Source of the DNA: Lasioglossum baleicum
Lineage: Eukaryota > Arthropoda > Insecta > Hymenoptera > Halictidae
Reading direction: 5' to 3'
DNA length: 64,000 nt
NCBI RefSeq assembly: GCF_051020765.1
Contig: NC_134934.1
Coordinates: 4,712,001 to 4,776,000, forward strand
Shown: positions 1 to 13,310 of the stretch, piece by piece
Layout: the number at the start of each line of letters is the position of its first letter
Numbering within the stretch: the first letter of the stretch is position 1
Notes under the pieces: generated by a model
What the model was told of the DNA's origin: nothing
The model's database searches: none
The model's input: only the letters and a program-made list of their open reading frames with translations
Made by a program: the position numbers and the translations under genes

Positions 1-3000
1 CGATGCCTACCACCGGTCGTCGTGGTAGTCGTGGTGGTCGTGTTAGTCGTGTTTCCACTGTCATTTTGATTCGTTTCGTTCGAAGAAGGTTCCGCCGCGT
101 GCTCCCCGTTCCCCACGCCTCCTCCACCTCCGCCTCCTCCGCCTCCTCCGCCGCTCCCTCCAGGATCTTGAGAATCGCTCGAGTCGTCGTGACTGTCGCG
201 TCTAGAGGGTAAGGATTTCGCGGACGCGCCCAATTTGTGCGCCCTCTTCTTTCTACTCTCGCTATCGTCGTCGCTGGCGTCCGAGCTGGAGCAAGAAGTG
301 GTGCGCGTCTTGTGGAACTTGCTGCGTTTCTGATCGTAACCTGTACTCCTAACGACGCGACACTTCGAGCTACCGCTCTCCGGAGTCGGCACCGCGACCC
401 TGTCTCCGTCCTCCAGGATCTCGTTCAATGTCAATTGAGGCAGCGCTATCGGCGTGCTGCTGGGCGACGGCATCGTCTTGTACTTGGGTGTCGTCGTAAG
501 CGAATTATCGCCTAGAGTCACGGGATGGAGCGGTATGGACACCGTGGAGGACTCTGTTAAGATCGTGGTGGTGATAGGGTTGGCCGTGTTAGAGTCGGAC
601 GGCTTCGGTGGCAACGCGGAGTCCAGAGAAGAGCAAGCCGATCGGTGCTGCGACCCCATCCTCCACTTGTTGGGTGGTACGGGACCGACCGGTTTCATGC
701 ACTCTGTCACTGACAACGGCCTGCCCTCCATCGTGGTCTGCTTTCTTGTCTGCCAACCAGGCGAGTCCCCGAGTCGGTTCTTCAGGTTCTCCTGGTAGGT
801 GCAGTCGAGCTTCGTCGGCGCAGGTACTTTGTCGAACATGTTGCTCGGCTGGGGTCTGCCCGGCGTGTTCAGGTGCACCGGCAGCGACACGTCGTTGTTG
901 CCATTCCCGCTGATCGGACTAGACAGCCTCTCCTCCGCGTCAGTGATAACGGGAACGACGTTGGCATCCTTCGGCGCGACCCACTGCGTCTTCAGACTCG
1001 ACTTCTCCTGTAGCTGCGACAGCCGGTCCTGCAGGATGTGCGAGAGCTTGCCCTCGGAGCGCGAGCCGCGCCGATTGAACGAGTTCAGCGCGGAGTTGCT
1101 GCCCTCGTCTCGACCCGAACACGAAGACACGTCGTCCTCGTCCTCGTCCTCCTCCTCCTGCACAATACTGCATTTCCGCGTGCGGACGTTCTGGAACTAG
1201 AACAGACATCTTTTTTTCCCACGGGAGGAACGCTTTCTTGGCAGAGCTCTCAGCGTCTGCCATTGTTACGTATGGGCGACCGGCAGAGCGCGCTGTCATG
1301 CGATACATACCTGCGGAACCTCACCCGGCGTCCGGGGTACGCTCAGCAACGACTGGTTCACCGTACTCAACGAGTTCTGCTCCGTACGTAGGTTCGGCGT
1401 CGCGTCGTCTTGTCGGCTGAAAATTACAAAAAGCTTGTTAGGTATAGGACGAATTACCGACAACAATTGTTTCAGACTTTTCTACGAACTAACGACGATA
1501 AGCTTACTTGGCCGACACATCCAAGATCTCCGGCCGAGATTTCTGCACCTGCTCCTGACGATGAGCTCGCAGCTTCCGCTCAGCCAGCAGGAAATACGTC
1601 GCCGTGATGTGGTTGTACTCGTTCTTGTCCAGAGCGCTGCAAACGGAAAATTGCGTTAGACTTGTTTATTCACTACTTTGCAAAAAGAGACACAGCATAG
1701 GCGTAGTCACGGCGAAGTAATTTTTAAGGATTCAGAATTCGATACCAATTAAGAAATACGCGTCGAAGCCACAATATAGCTCACGGTTCTTTTGTCGCGC
1801 GTCTATATTACAACAATAAGAAGCACTTGATCAGATTCCATCAAGTGTTCGCATACTTATGTACGGTGGTACATATACATAGTACACGCTCCCTTCCATA
1901 AATCACCGGATACTTAACTTCAACAAAATGTTAATTAAAGAATACAAGCTTCCAGCTTGATCAGATGTATACGATAATATTTAAATGCAAAATTACATAT
2001 ATGCATATGCTGTTTGAATAAAAGTTGGAAAAAGGGGATGTAGACATTGTGGGTTTATGGACAGCTCCAAATTGGAAAAATTACAAAATATACGAATAAT
2101 AATTATAATAGGATATTTTTAGTCAGATTTGATTCGCATCTTCTCTACATTAGAAAAGATTAGTAAGTACCATTTAAATTCCATAATATACACTACTGTG
2201 CGAAAGAAAAAAGCACCCAATACAATTATAAGGTATAATGACAAACAATGTACAATGATTGATTTAATGCATTTAAAGTATTAGATAATCCGCAATAACA
2301 CATATTCTCAGAACTATTCAATTAAACAACGGAATCCCTCTTTAAAACTTACTTACTTAGTGTAGGTCGTTTGATAACGAAAAATCGTCTGCATCGAAAT
2401 TTGAATAAGTATCCGGCGACTTATATGAACGGGAGTGTATGATCGATTGACACTGTGAATGGGATAAGTGGCGGGACTCTAAACGCGATCATTTCGAGAG
2501 GAGGCTCTAACACATTTCACAATGGAGAAATGGGTCGATCGCCGTTATTCGAATGAGTTCTACTCACTCCAATATTTCTTCTTTGGTGGCGATGTTACCG
2601 TTAACCATCTTTGTGATTATATGATTATGGTGATCGTCGGAGACCTGCTGCCGGGAGACAAGTGGCAACGCTTCCACGGGATCAGAGTCGGAGCCCATTG
2701 CCAGCCATGGATCCGCAGCGATTTCTTCGAGCGTGGCTCTGCCTTCAGGTTCTCTGACGAGCATTTTCGCGATCAGTCGTTTACAGCTCTCGGAAACGTG
2801 CGGCGAAATCGAGTACTTGCAGTCCATGATCATCGTGAGGGTCTCGCTGTCGTTCGCCTCTTGGAATGGAGCTTGGCCGCACACCAGCATGTACAAAATC
2901 ACCCCCAAGGACCAAACGTCTGAAAATGCGAGCGAGAAAAATGGTGTAAAATGAACATTGTGTGTTGCGATCACTGCTAATTAGCTGGACAAAACTCATT

Positions 3001-6000
3001 AACGTAATTCCGTCAAAAATTGTAGATATGCTAGTCATATGAAGTAATGTCTAGACAGTAAGAATATTAACATTTCTCTGTCGGTAAAACTCCCAAACTC
3101 TTTTTTTGTCGACAGAACTGTGTAAGCATTTTGAATTTATATTTTTTCCTACATTTTGTAAGGAGATAATATCAATTCATATTTTTCAAATACGTTTTGT
3201 ACTTCTCTATATTCTAAAGTTAATTTTTAGTATGGAAACTAACGGCAAAAGTACGTTTCGTTGTCTTAATTAATTCAACAATTTTAAAAAAATTTTTGTT
3301 GGTAGCATTAGAGCAAACTTTAAACTTTCCTTTCATGTAAAAGTTTTCAAATGCGGAAATCTGCGAAAATGAACAATATTTATATTTTTTAGTGACTGTG
3401 ATCGTTATTTCACGATCTGAACTTTTCGAAGTTTGCAGGAATTTTCGGTAAGACAATCATCTTAATGGATTGTATAAATACGTTTTGGAGAAATCCTGTA
3501 TACATAGATACGTTATGTGAAGAAGCAGAAATATCTACATATACAGCTATAATATTTCCAATATCTGCACACTTTGTATGTATTATTATCATAAATCATA
3601 AAGAAGGTTTTGTCCAGCTACCACATCGAATCGCAGCACTGTGCAGCGGGTGTAGGAGCGAACTTTAGCTCGCTGAAGGCATAGTTGAAATTGTTCCTCG
3701 AACTGGGAAGAGATTAAATTGTTTAGCCAGCGTACGTACCAACAGCAGGAGCATCGTAGCTATCTCCGAGCAGAATTTCCGGCGCGGAATAGGCCAGCGA
3801 GCCGCAAGAAGTTTCGAGCTTCTGGCCAGGGCAGAATCTATTACTAAATCCAAAGTCGGTGAGCTTCACGGTGCCCAGTTTCTCGAAGAACACGACGTTC
3901 TCGGGTTTCAGGTCCCTATGCACCACGTGTAATCGATGGCAATACGATATGGCTCTGACTATTTGCCGGAAATAGGTCCTGGCCACCTGCGGTCGATTAA
4001 AAGCGTATCAGTGTACCTTCGACAAAGGGACTGCCTTACTCGAGGCTTCCTCTCCTCCGAGGAAAAAGAATCGACCGAACTATGCGCTGGATTGTTCACC
4101 GAGCACGTTTTATCACCGTTTTAGATTTCCTCGCAGCACTTTTCTACGGAGATCCAGGAACGCTTTGTGCGCTTCGAAATTTTTTCTACATTATTACGTT
4201 ACGTTCAATTACTTTTCGAAAGAAGAATTCTGAATGTAGGTTATAGGAATCCGATTTTCTTCCGAGTTTCTTCTTTCCTATCTCTTACTTCCTCTTCGAT
4301 TTTTACATCCCTTATCTTACAGACAAAAGAGAAAACCGTATGTTGCAGTACAGAGTGCTCTTAGGTCAACGTTTGTTGTATTTGTTAGAATAATCAGGTT
4401 CGTTGATCTGAATTTTGGTTTATCAATGGAAGTCTTTCTGCGAATTTAATGGTTGGATCTTTTCACCTTGCCTTAAGTTCGTGTAAAAATTCTAGCGCTT
4501 TCAGGATCTCGTTTAGGAGTCAGGATTCGACCATTAAATTTGCATTAACGTTTGTATGTGTGTCGCGTGCAACGAGTTTTATCAACGTCATTATCTTTCC
4601 CATTAAGAAAAACGCTTTCCGTATCAAAGACCCCAAGTAGTCGCAACAACAGACGCTCTTTGTTGTTTGCCCGACTATTTTTGCAGCACGGTTTCATTCA
4701 TTCTAAACGCGCGAAAGGGCCATTAAAACATTCCGTTTCATCTGAACGATCGTTTTTCTCTCGCATTACTAGTTTAATCGGCGATAGACGCGATAAGACC
4801 GCGTAGACAGGAAAAACACTCCATTAAAACAGCCGGCGGGAGGGCGTCGAATATTTTTATCGTTTCCGTCAAACGTGCCAGACGTGTTATTATCAATTTA
4901 TCGCGAAGGCTTCATTCGCGAAGTCGTTACGATCGGGACATTACCTCCTCGCTGAGGCCGCTGTCGTGCCGCATGATGTAATCGTAGAGATCACCGCCAT
5001 CGCCGAGCTCCAGGATCAGGTAGAGCTTCGTCTGGGTGTCTATCACCTCGTAAAGCCGGACCACGTTCGGATGTTGCACCAGCTTCATGCATCTCACCTG
5101 GCGGGGGCAAACAAAGAAAGATGGTACAGTGTGCAATGCGGCTGGCATAAACTGGTCAACGACCCTTTCTCCTTTTTTCCCCCCTCTGTGCACAATCCTC
5201 CCCTACCTCTCGCGCCATTATCTCGTTGACCTTAACGAGATCTACAAGGTTCGAGGCGGAATCGTTCCGTAGATCTTTCCTACGCGATATGGCCGTCGAA
5301 CGGATCTTACGCAATCGGTCGTTAGGCTTGAACGTGGTACGATGGAAATTAGGCTCGTAGGAAGCCGAGCGATCCAACCACTGTAATGCCTCGATACATG
5401 CTCGGTGCCCGAAGTGTCGGTGCCCAAACTTTTATCTGAATTTGAAAAATTTGTTCAACGTACTTTATTTATAATCTATTGGGTTGTGTAATAAATTCCC
5501 GCGTTTTACACACGCATTCGCAAGTCTTTTTTCTTGCTCTACAAACCAATGTATCTGCTTCAATTTTTCGAATTAATTAATTTTTATTAATTTTCAGGAT
5601 TTTCCAATGGAAGTTCCAGGAGGCAGAGAAATTCATTCTCGACATCTGCTCGACATCTCACCCAAGCTGTGTGGCACCCAAGAAGATAGCGATGGTAAGT
5701 GATAGATGTCGAGCAGATGTCGAAACTGAATTCCTCCGCCTCCTGGAACCTCCATTGAAAAAGCCTGAAAACCGAACAAAACTAATTGATTCGAAAAATT
5801 GAAGCAGATAGGTTGTACAGCGTTGTCCTTTATAAAGTCCATTACACAATTGTCAATTGTTTCAATAATTCATCATAGATTTCAAGACACGAATTGTGGC
5901 CGAATTCGCCACTGTGGCATCGTGTGCGCATGGTAATCTTTGATTTTTGAAATTTTTCACAAACATGTATCGAGACTACGTATGGCATCGGCGAGCGAGT

Positions 6001-8643
6001 TCAGGTGTTGGTTGAAATTGACAGTTTTAGCACACGGCCGGTTGTCACTGTACACCAACCCGTGACACGCCGGTGTCTCTTCGCTTCGAAACGGAAACAA
6101 TTTATAGGAGGAGAGAAGAACGCGTACGTGTTCGACGGACGTGATTAGAGCCTGGCAAACAGCTCATTTTCGTTCGGTCGATGATTTGCTTTTCTTCGTG
6201 GCTGACAATCTGAATAAACATCGGCCGGAGAGCGTGCAAACAAACCGGGACGTAGCATTCAACGGGAGAGTGGAGAGATACTTCGTTGGAAAAAGTTTCC
6301 AATGAAATGTGGAACGGTTTTGCAGCTTCCGCGGCAGCGGGGCAGGCGTAGGCAGTTGTAAAAGAATTTTGTAATTAATGGGGGCGCGGGCAAGTTGGCC
6401 ATTTCAGTCGCGGCAACAAAAACGATCGTTGGCAAGCGATTTTATTTTCTCTGCGGACAATACCACCTACGAGCAGGGATTCCATACGTTACAACCCGAT
6501 AGAACCATTGTTCCGACCAATATGTTCTGCAATCGGATAAATCCCTTCCAATTAATCCTCAATCGCCGCGGCGAAATATGTGTTCGCTCTATGACTAACG
6601 AAGCGAATGATACCTTTCCGTCAAAGAGAAATCTCGCCGGTTCCTACCGGAATGCATGATATTAACAAGGCTGCCGGGTATTGCAATCAATCTCGACTAC
6701 TTTCCACTCTGCTTAAAAAAGAATGTTTACCGTACAAGAAACTTCGTAAACTGTTTCCGTTTGGTTCAAAAGAAAATGATTTGAAAGTCCTAATAGTTGT
6801 TTGAACGCGTTGAAACGCTGGGAAAATCTTTTCTGAAACGCGTCCACACATTTTCCATTGTCCTCACGTTTCTGAATAATGACTCGACCGTAGAACCGTG
6901 CATTCCGCACGATTTCGAGCGACTTTAAAAATAGGTGCGCATTGATCGTCTGTGGATATAGCGTCCACCACCCGAAAATTACGTGGAAACGTGCAATCAA
7001 GAATAATTCACTATTTAATCCATGCAGCGCAAAGATCAGAGGATCGTATACATTTATATGGCATTCCTGATTTTTTCAAGAAAAATCATCTCTGAAAATA
7101 TTTGAAATAAAACCGTCTTCCAAATAGAAAAATGGTTAATGGTTCACATTTGCATAAAGTATGAATTTAGAAGAAGGCAGAAGCGCGCCGTTAATGTGTG
7201 CATAATGTTGGCAGCTAAATAAGATCAGAGAAAATGTGAACACGACAATGTCTCCATCTAAACTCCCACTTCCATAAATTACTCTGTAAAAACGTGACCG
7301 TACATAAACATCCGGAGATTAGCTACACACAGTAAATCAGATGATTTCTCAACCACGAATACCCACACATACACAAGTGAAGCGAAACGATAGGAATCTA
7401 GAACGATTTAACGCATAACGAGTGCAATTATAATGTAATTTACATTGCGACTCGGCATCGGAATCTCGAGGTAAATAAACAACAAAACACGAAAGTGTAT
7501 CCATCCTCCTCGCGTAACGGATTCAACAGAAGAAACATGCTATTTTTCCTAGTAAACGTTACTTTTTAAAGAGAAATTATTCGGTAAATCTATTTCGTTG
7601 AATATACAGAATAAATAATCCTACAGAAAAAAGGTAAGTCGAAATAGGATAATGCATGAAACCGCAGTAGGAATACCGTTAAATCCTTAATTATTCAAAG
7701 ACAATGAACCTGTGCGACGCACAGTGGAACAAACCGATGAATTCATAATCTTTTTAACTTACTTCTGGTCAACGCGTTTTTTAACTTCTCGTGATAAAAA
7801 TAAGAATGAAATATTCTTGAAACTCTGAAAGTTTATTTCTCTATTTTTCCCATATTCTGCAATATTTCGGGTTTAATTTTTAAAAAATCATCGCTCTGTC
7901 TCATTTCTATCAAAAGTTCTTTGACTTCGACACAGAATTCATCGGTTTGTCCGACTGCGCGACGCTATCCGAAAATGTCGAAGCAGGCGTGGAGTAATCA
8001 GGAACGGCAAGGAGTCACGGAGGCCGTAAAGGGTTAAGAAACCCGGCGCAGACCAACGTCCTTTGGCAGTCGATAAAGCAGTCTGAGAGTCGCAGACTGT
8101 TACATCGCTCGCGTTAAAATAAAAACCACCCCGCCGAGGCCGAGCAGCACTCGGGTAAACACAGAAGGGAGGAGAGAACGGAGCACGTCACGGTGCGGCG
8201 GGTAGGAGGTGTAAGGGAAGGTATTAGCATGCGTTTCGATTTCCTCGACGGCCTCCTTTATGCGGGGCGTTCTCATTCACGCGACAGCCGGAGGGGAATC
8301 AGCTAGGAACAAAAGGAGGGAAAGAGGGAAGAAGGAAAGAGAAGGATACACGGCGGCGGTGGCTCGTATCGACGAGCGAGAAACCGACAACCACACCACA
8401 CATCCCCTTGCTGAAAGAACGTCTAGGCTTTTCTGTTCGCTCCCTCACCTCCTGAAAGAGGTGCGCTCTCGAGATCTCGTCGAGCTTGCTCTTGTCGATG
8501 ACCTTCACTGCGACCTTCTCGCCGGTGAAAACGTGCCTAGCTAGCTTCACGACGGCGAAATGACCGCGGCCGAGTGTCTCCTCCAGGTCGTACAGGCCGG
8601 CGATCTTGCCATCGTAGTTGCTGTATCCCACCCTCCGATGCAT
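1..8643 (-). CDS. SNRK: SNF-related serine/threonine kinase (SNRK), 3' end off the window
   Basis: AMPK-related protein kinase; in the known family it is activated by LKB1 phosphorylation of the T-loop. Coding exons (minus strand, in order): 8643-8449, 5097-4945, 3986-3740, 2919-2568, 1636-1508, 1416-1311, and 1196 to beyond position 1. All junctions have AG acceptors and GT donors and the phases join without a stop, giving at least 792 residues. Visible motifs: glycine loop GRGHFAVV (25-32), VAVK Lys47, HRDLKPEN (139-146), DFG (160-162), T-loop LETSCGS with Thr175, APE (184-186). A UBA-like domain lies at about 292-335, as expected for SNRK. The tail is low complexity: acidic run near 409-416, poly-Gly near 745-755, poly-Thr near the window edge. 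The ATG at 8643 is the first in the exon; an acceptor just upstream (exon begins 8652) means a 5' UTR exon lies further right. Family assignment is firm; the C-terminus is not seen. Confidence 0.93.
1637..2567 (-). other. SNRK intron, AT-rich
   Basis: Intron between the UBA-completing exon (1636-1508) and the kinase C-lobe exon. The donor is GTGAGT and the acceptor follows TTTGCAG. I see no repeat element or gene in it. Confidence 0.8.
2920..3739 (-). other. SNRK intron, AT-rich
   Basis: Intron splitting the Asp of the DVWSLG motif (GTACGT donor, TTTTCAG acceptor). It is AT-rich, with no recognisable element. Confidence 0.75.
3987..4944 (-). other. SNRK intron
   Basis: Intron between the exon ending ...SEE and the exon starting VARTYF; donor GTAATG, acceptor CCGCAG. 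Nothing else recognised in it. Confidence 0.75.
5477..5510. repeat. mariner-like terminal repeat remnant
   Basis: The sequence TTGGGTTGTGTAATAAATTC following TA resembles the outer end of mariner elements (TTGGGTTGNNNAANAA). No matching opposite end was found nearby, so this is a solo or decayed end inside the large SNRK intron 1. Confidence 0.4.
5541..5820. repeat. foldback repeat in SNRK intron 1
   Basis: Two arms (about 5545-5660 and 5700-5818) are inverted copies: TTCCAATGGAAGTTCCAGG on the left answers CCTGGAACCTCCATTG on the right, and ATCTGCTTCAATTTTTCGAA answers TTCGAAAAATTGAAGCAGAT. The centre holds the inverted pair CGACATCTGCTCGACATCT / AGATGTCGAGCAGATGTCG. The structure is that of a foldback MITE; no coding content was recognised. 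Confidence 0.7.
5821..8448 (-). other. remainder of SNRK intron 1
   Basis: About 2.6 kb of intron. Apart from the inverted-repeat element at 7711-7967 I see no gene or repeat. Confidence 0.7.
7711..7967. mobile_element. short TIR element (MITE candidate)
   Basis: Imperfect terminal inverted repeats of about 30 bp: AACAAACCGATGAATTC near 7728-7744 on the left and GAATTCATCGGTTTGT near 7936-7951 on the right, each followed outward by GCGACGC-like sequence. It is non-coding. Family not identified. Confidence 0.5.
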
Positions 8644-8652
8644 CTCGCGTCC

Positions 8653-10770
8653 CTGTAACAGAAACCATGAAAAGTTAACGTCAAGATTTAAAACAAAAAC
8701 AACCAGATCTGCTTTGGCAAACCGTGGAACAGTGTTCGAAGCAATGGGCGACCTCCTTTTCAACCGAGACCCCTTCTACCGTGGTCTGGAATGCACCAGG
8801 AAGTGCAGCGACTGGTTCTAGGCTCGCGGAAGTCGTAGAGAACTGTTGCATAGGTGGTTGATGGATGCATTTGCTTGGGGACCGGATTCTTGGCGAGAAA
8901 AGTGAAAATCAGGGAAAATATGCGCAGGGTTCTTGTTGTTACAGTATAATCACGTTTTCATCGAAAGCATTTATATACTTTTATCCGGTCGTTCATGCAT
9001 TCGTCAGTTTAGTTAAACACGCTTTCAACAATGAAAAATAGATAAGATTACGGTAGTCCGTGATCTTTGAACAAAGATAAGAATTCTAACTAAGCGTGGA
9101 ACAAAGAGTGTGAACAATGACTAATGGATCGAGTATTATTCAAATTGTATTGTGTGCATTGGAAACCGTCCTTGTTTTCCACTAGCTGCGGTTTCGTTTA
9201 CTGTATCATGAGAAGTCTTTAATGGTAAAGGTCGACATTTTGAATTACCCTTCGATGTAGAACGATCGAGGAAAACATGCGGGCACGGTTCAGTGAATGT
9301 TTCGTCGCTGTATCGTCGATAAGTTAGTTACTAAAGGGGGCGCGGTCTCAGGTAGAAAAAAAAAGAATTGTTATCGATGGTCCTGAAGTTTCAAGAAGAA
9401 CGGTGAAGCGAAGCGTCCACGAAGTTATAAAGTTTACGCTTTATAAGGAGACACGGTAACTTTAGAAGTTCCACTTGCGAATAACTTAACGGATAGAGGC
9501 TTTGCGGGGGATATACATACAACTTGCTGTTAGAAATTTACAGGAGACAAAAGTGTACGTTCTACTTCCTCAGAATATGAAAAAAGTTCAATTTTGATTA
9601 AAATTTTTATTCCGTATTTCCCGGTACAAAATTCAACTTTGTTGAAATTCTGTGATACGCGTGTCCACGTATTTCTAAACGTTTCTAGATCGTCCGATGA
9701 AATGCTCTTGAACTAGATAAGTGGTTTTATCAGTTTCGGACACCCCGTAGAACGCATGAATTTCAGAAGGGTAACAATTCACGTCGGTGATTGCAATAAC
9801 AACGTGCACGTGCAGCGCGAACATCGGATCAGCAAGGAATAACGAGCCGATTGTCTGTCGGACAACAAGGTGTCCCGGTAATCTTCTCTCGAAGAGAGAA
9901 TCGATTTGAAAAGAATAACCTGACAATGCACAATACAATTAACCGGTACAAAGAAATGCTTTAGAAGGCGAGAGCGGGCAACGAGAATTTCAAGACACCC
10001 GGTGTATAAAATAAATTTCTGCGCCCACTCGACTGGTGGAATCAGGCTCAAGGTAGTCGTGTGTACTCTCACTTTTCCGTTGCACCGGCTGTTCCTTTGA
10101 CGAGCGACGCTGTCTTCGCGTATAAGGGTAAACCAGTCCGGCTTCCGGTGCCGGCCTCCCTTCCGGAAGACCGAAAGCCGGCCGCGAGATCGATCGATCC
10201 TTTTCGAGAGCGTTTTTCCAGTGCAACGATTCGAGCTATCCGGGGAAACGGGTCGCGATTATTTTTAGCAGCGGGCGTGTGTAATAATTAAAGGATCCAT
10301 CGATCGACCGTACACCGGAGGCCGATCGGCTCCGATGGATTCGGATAAGTCGATGGCGCCCGGTCACGTGCCGATCGTAATTTACGAAATTCGCTTCTCA
10401 TTGACGCCCGGAAAAATGATTTTCGAGCCGATGCCACGGCGAGTTTCATTTCACTGACGAGACGGGACAAGACGCGCAAAATTCTCTCCAGGTGTTGGCC
10501 ACCGGAGCCTAAGTAATTAGAAAGATTGGAATTCCCGTGCCATGCTCCACTAACCCAAAGTGTACACTTTCGAGATTGTACGCTCCGATCTGACGAGAAC
10601 ATCGAGGTTCAAGCTCTCTGTCGGAAAAACCGGGATTTTCTCGAGAGTTCTCCTAGAAACGCCGAGGATTTCGCTCGCCGCATTTTGCCATTAAGCAACT
10701 GCTATTTTGTCATATGTGGTTGTGAAAATTATTTTACATATGCTCTCATTCTACCTCTTCGTTGCTAATT
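8653..10770. other. intergenic or SNRK 5' UTR intron, no gene seen
   Basis: No supported ORF. The acceptor at the start of the SNRK start-codon exon implies this may be an intron ending at an unseen 5' exon further right. Near 9990-10005 a CACCCGGTGT motif resembles a MITE end, but no partner was found. Confidence 0.5.
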
Positions 10771-10776
10771 AATACA

Positions 10777-10945
10777 CAGCGGATTTTATGCATTTATAAC
10801 TAAAATGAGTGGGTGTAATATAAAATAAAATACTGCGGATTTTACGCATTTATAACGAAAATGAGTGGGTGTAATTTAAAATAAATTACTGCGGATTTTA
10901 TGCATTTATGAGATGCGTTATAAAAATGAGTAGGAGTAATTTAAA
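10777..10945. repeat. three 56-bp tandem copies of a MITE end
   Basis: The motif GCGGATTTTATGCATTTAT begins at 10779, 10835 and 10891, an exact 56-bp period; each is followed by AAAATGAGTGGGTGTAAT or a close variant. It is the left end of the GACTGCGGAT MITE family found across the window. A matching right end, AAAATCCGCAGTC, lies at 11592-11604, so the whole may be one expanded or interrupted copy. Confidence 0.8.
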
Positions 10946-12170
10946 CGAATAAACTGACTTGAGAAAAATTGAGAGCTCTCGGTGGAACAGTTTGGTATTA
11001 ATAATGGTTAATTTATAGATGCGAAGCAGGAGTAGTAGGCCGATTGCAACGATCAATAGTAGTCACATTTAGTATTAATAGAATACTGAACTAGAATGCT
11101 CTATTTATACAGAATAATAGCAAATACTTCTACGATTACGAGTTCACCGAGTCATCTTTCTTTAACACGGTTCGCTACTAACGTCACTCGCGTTGACGAC
11201 AGCGAAGGAACTCGTAATATTTCTCTATGAATATTGTTGTTTTAAATCGTAATGCATGGCATTCATTTGCTGAGAAATTGGCGGATTGAATCGACAGAAT
11301 TATTAAAGCTTAGTAATGACGTCGTGTTAGAGTGGAAACATTGGTATGATATGACGTCAAAGCTGTAGAGAACTGTGATAATAGTCTTACTCGGTGTTGT
11401 AAATGCTCGTGTACCCTTGAAACAATTGCTGTTTTGATTTATGACGCTATCGATGCGAATAAGAGTCGGCTGATGCGTTTGATTAGTTTGATCGTGACCT
11501 TCTAATTCTACTTCTTGTAAATACTATGCAATCAAATTATATTTGAATAAAATTTCAGTAAGTTGAAGATAATACACAGGCATTCTTCAAAGAAAATCCG
11601 CAGTCGAACAATTACATCTATAAATCTTTTCGTAATGAGAATGAGAAGCATGTTGCCGACATAATAATGACAGAAAATAGAGTCTGCATCTGTTTCACAT
11701 GAAAGTGGGACGAAAAATGAATGCCATTTGTTGAAAGGAAGCGTCGCGATCCATTTCTAACCGGAAGTCGCACGAGCAGCGTCCGATCGCGGGATGAACG
11801 CCGCGAGTTGCACTTGATGAAGGCAGCGTACTTGTAACCGGGTCGTAAAAATAACTGACCTGTAAAATTTCGGTTCTAGCCCGTGCCTCGCAGGAAGTGT
11901 CACGGACGTGTTCGTTCGACGGCCGTACACGCGTCAGTTCCGGTTTCTTTTCTTGCGTCGAGAGGCACATTTACGTCAGGACGACGTATGCGAGTCGAAT
12001 GAACGTCAGAGGAGGACGTCGCGCTTACAATGTTGAGGATTCTCGAAAAACTGGCCGAAATTCAACTTTCGAGGTACGTATATAGCATTTTTCAATGTGG
12101 ATCTTTATGTATGTTGGAATTTATTTCATAAACAAAGAACAAAATCAGTCTATTATTTCTTTAACACTAA
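10946..12170. other. intergenic, no gene seen
   Basis: No supported coding region. It contains only the right end of a GACTGCGGAT MITE near 11592-11606. Confidence 0.5.
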
Positions 12171-12394
12171 TTGTAAGCCTACCGAGCACTAAAAGCGATT
12201 AAAATGTTTTAGCTTATAACAATGAAAAGGCGCTATGTATCTAAATTTTGTGCAATTTTTATTAGAATATGTGCTTGGGTAAAGAAATGTATAGAATAGA
12301 TTGGCATGTAAGCAACGTCATAATTTCAATAATTATAAGATGAAAAATATAAAACCGGTCATTTGACCGGTAGTGGTAATAGGTTTAGTTTTAT
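12171..12394. mobile_element. TTAA-type MITE (piggyBac-like), copy 1
   Basis: Starts TTAACACTAA and ends with GGTTTAGTTTTA, with an internal CCGGTCATTTGACCGGTAG palindrome near the right end. It shares its body (CAATTTTTAT, GTAAAGAAATGTAT) with the copy at 13010-13166. TTAA targets are characteristic of piggyBac; the assignment rests on target and ends only. Confidence 0.65.
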
Positions 12395-13009
12395 AGGAAG
12401 GATCGATTGAATTGGCTCTTGACCTGTATATACATTGTATCTACAGTCAATATATATTATATATTGTCCCCAGCATGGGACAATTGTTTATAGGACAGTT
12501 GCTCTTCTGTTTGTGGCTTGAGCATTCCTCATTCGCGACTTTTTTTCGAACTGTAAAGACGTGCCTCTTAACGTGCCTCTGGCACAAAATGTATCGGATA
12601 TACATATGTACAATATTCCCGCGATTGATATGACTTTCGGGTATGCGGATGATGTGACTTTTTTATCCCCACTACTATGGGGTTCCGCCTTGGGCGGTCG
12701 ATCGCGCTACAAAGAAATTAAGGTACATATTAGGGTGTTTAAATTGAGGTTTTATGATACTTGATGTATCATTTTCAGGTATGGAATAGCATTAGTACAA
12801 TACAACAATTTCCCGCTTAGCACCGTTGTTTTTTACCCATGATCGTCGTTTACACTTGGAAAAGTTATCCAAGAAATCTATGTTCGGCACACACACACGC
12901 GTAAAAAACGTAGTACCATTTCGTTTCCTGAGACTCGATACCCCCGAGGTTCTCGCGACAACCGCGGGAACACTGTATATGTATATATTGTTTTATAAAA
13001 ATTACAAGA

Positions 13010-13166
13010 ACTGAATTTATTTCGATTTTTCACAATTTTTATAATAATACGTGCTCGAGTAAAGAAATGTATTGAATAATTTCTAATCGTCTTTATAAAA
13101 TCAATAATTAGAAAACAAACAATGTCAAAGCGCTCATTTGACCGGTCGTAGTACGGTTAGTGTTAA
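13010..13166. mobile_element. TTAA-type MITE, copy 2 (left end decayed)
   Basis: The right end CATTTGACCGGTCG followed by GGTTAGTGTTAA matches the other copies; the inner part matches the copy at 12171-12394. The left terminus is not clear. Confidence 0.55.
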
Positions 13167-13280
13167 TAAACTTACAGTTTTCCACACAAAGAGTAAAATA
13201 AAAATTGTCCAAGTCAATTGTAAGAAATTGAAGTGAATCATTTTGAACACTTGGCAGACGGTATATCCTATTGATTTTTT

Positions 13281-13307
13281 TTTTATAAATGCATAAAATC
13301 CGCAGTC
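13281..13307. mobile_element. solo right end of GACTGCGGAT MITE
   Basis: ATAAATGCATAAAATCCGCAGTC followed by TA. The left partner was not found. Confidence 0.6.
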
Positions 13308-13310
13308 TAC

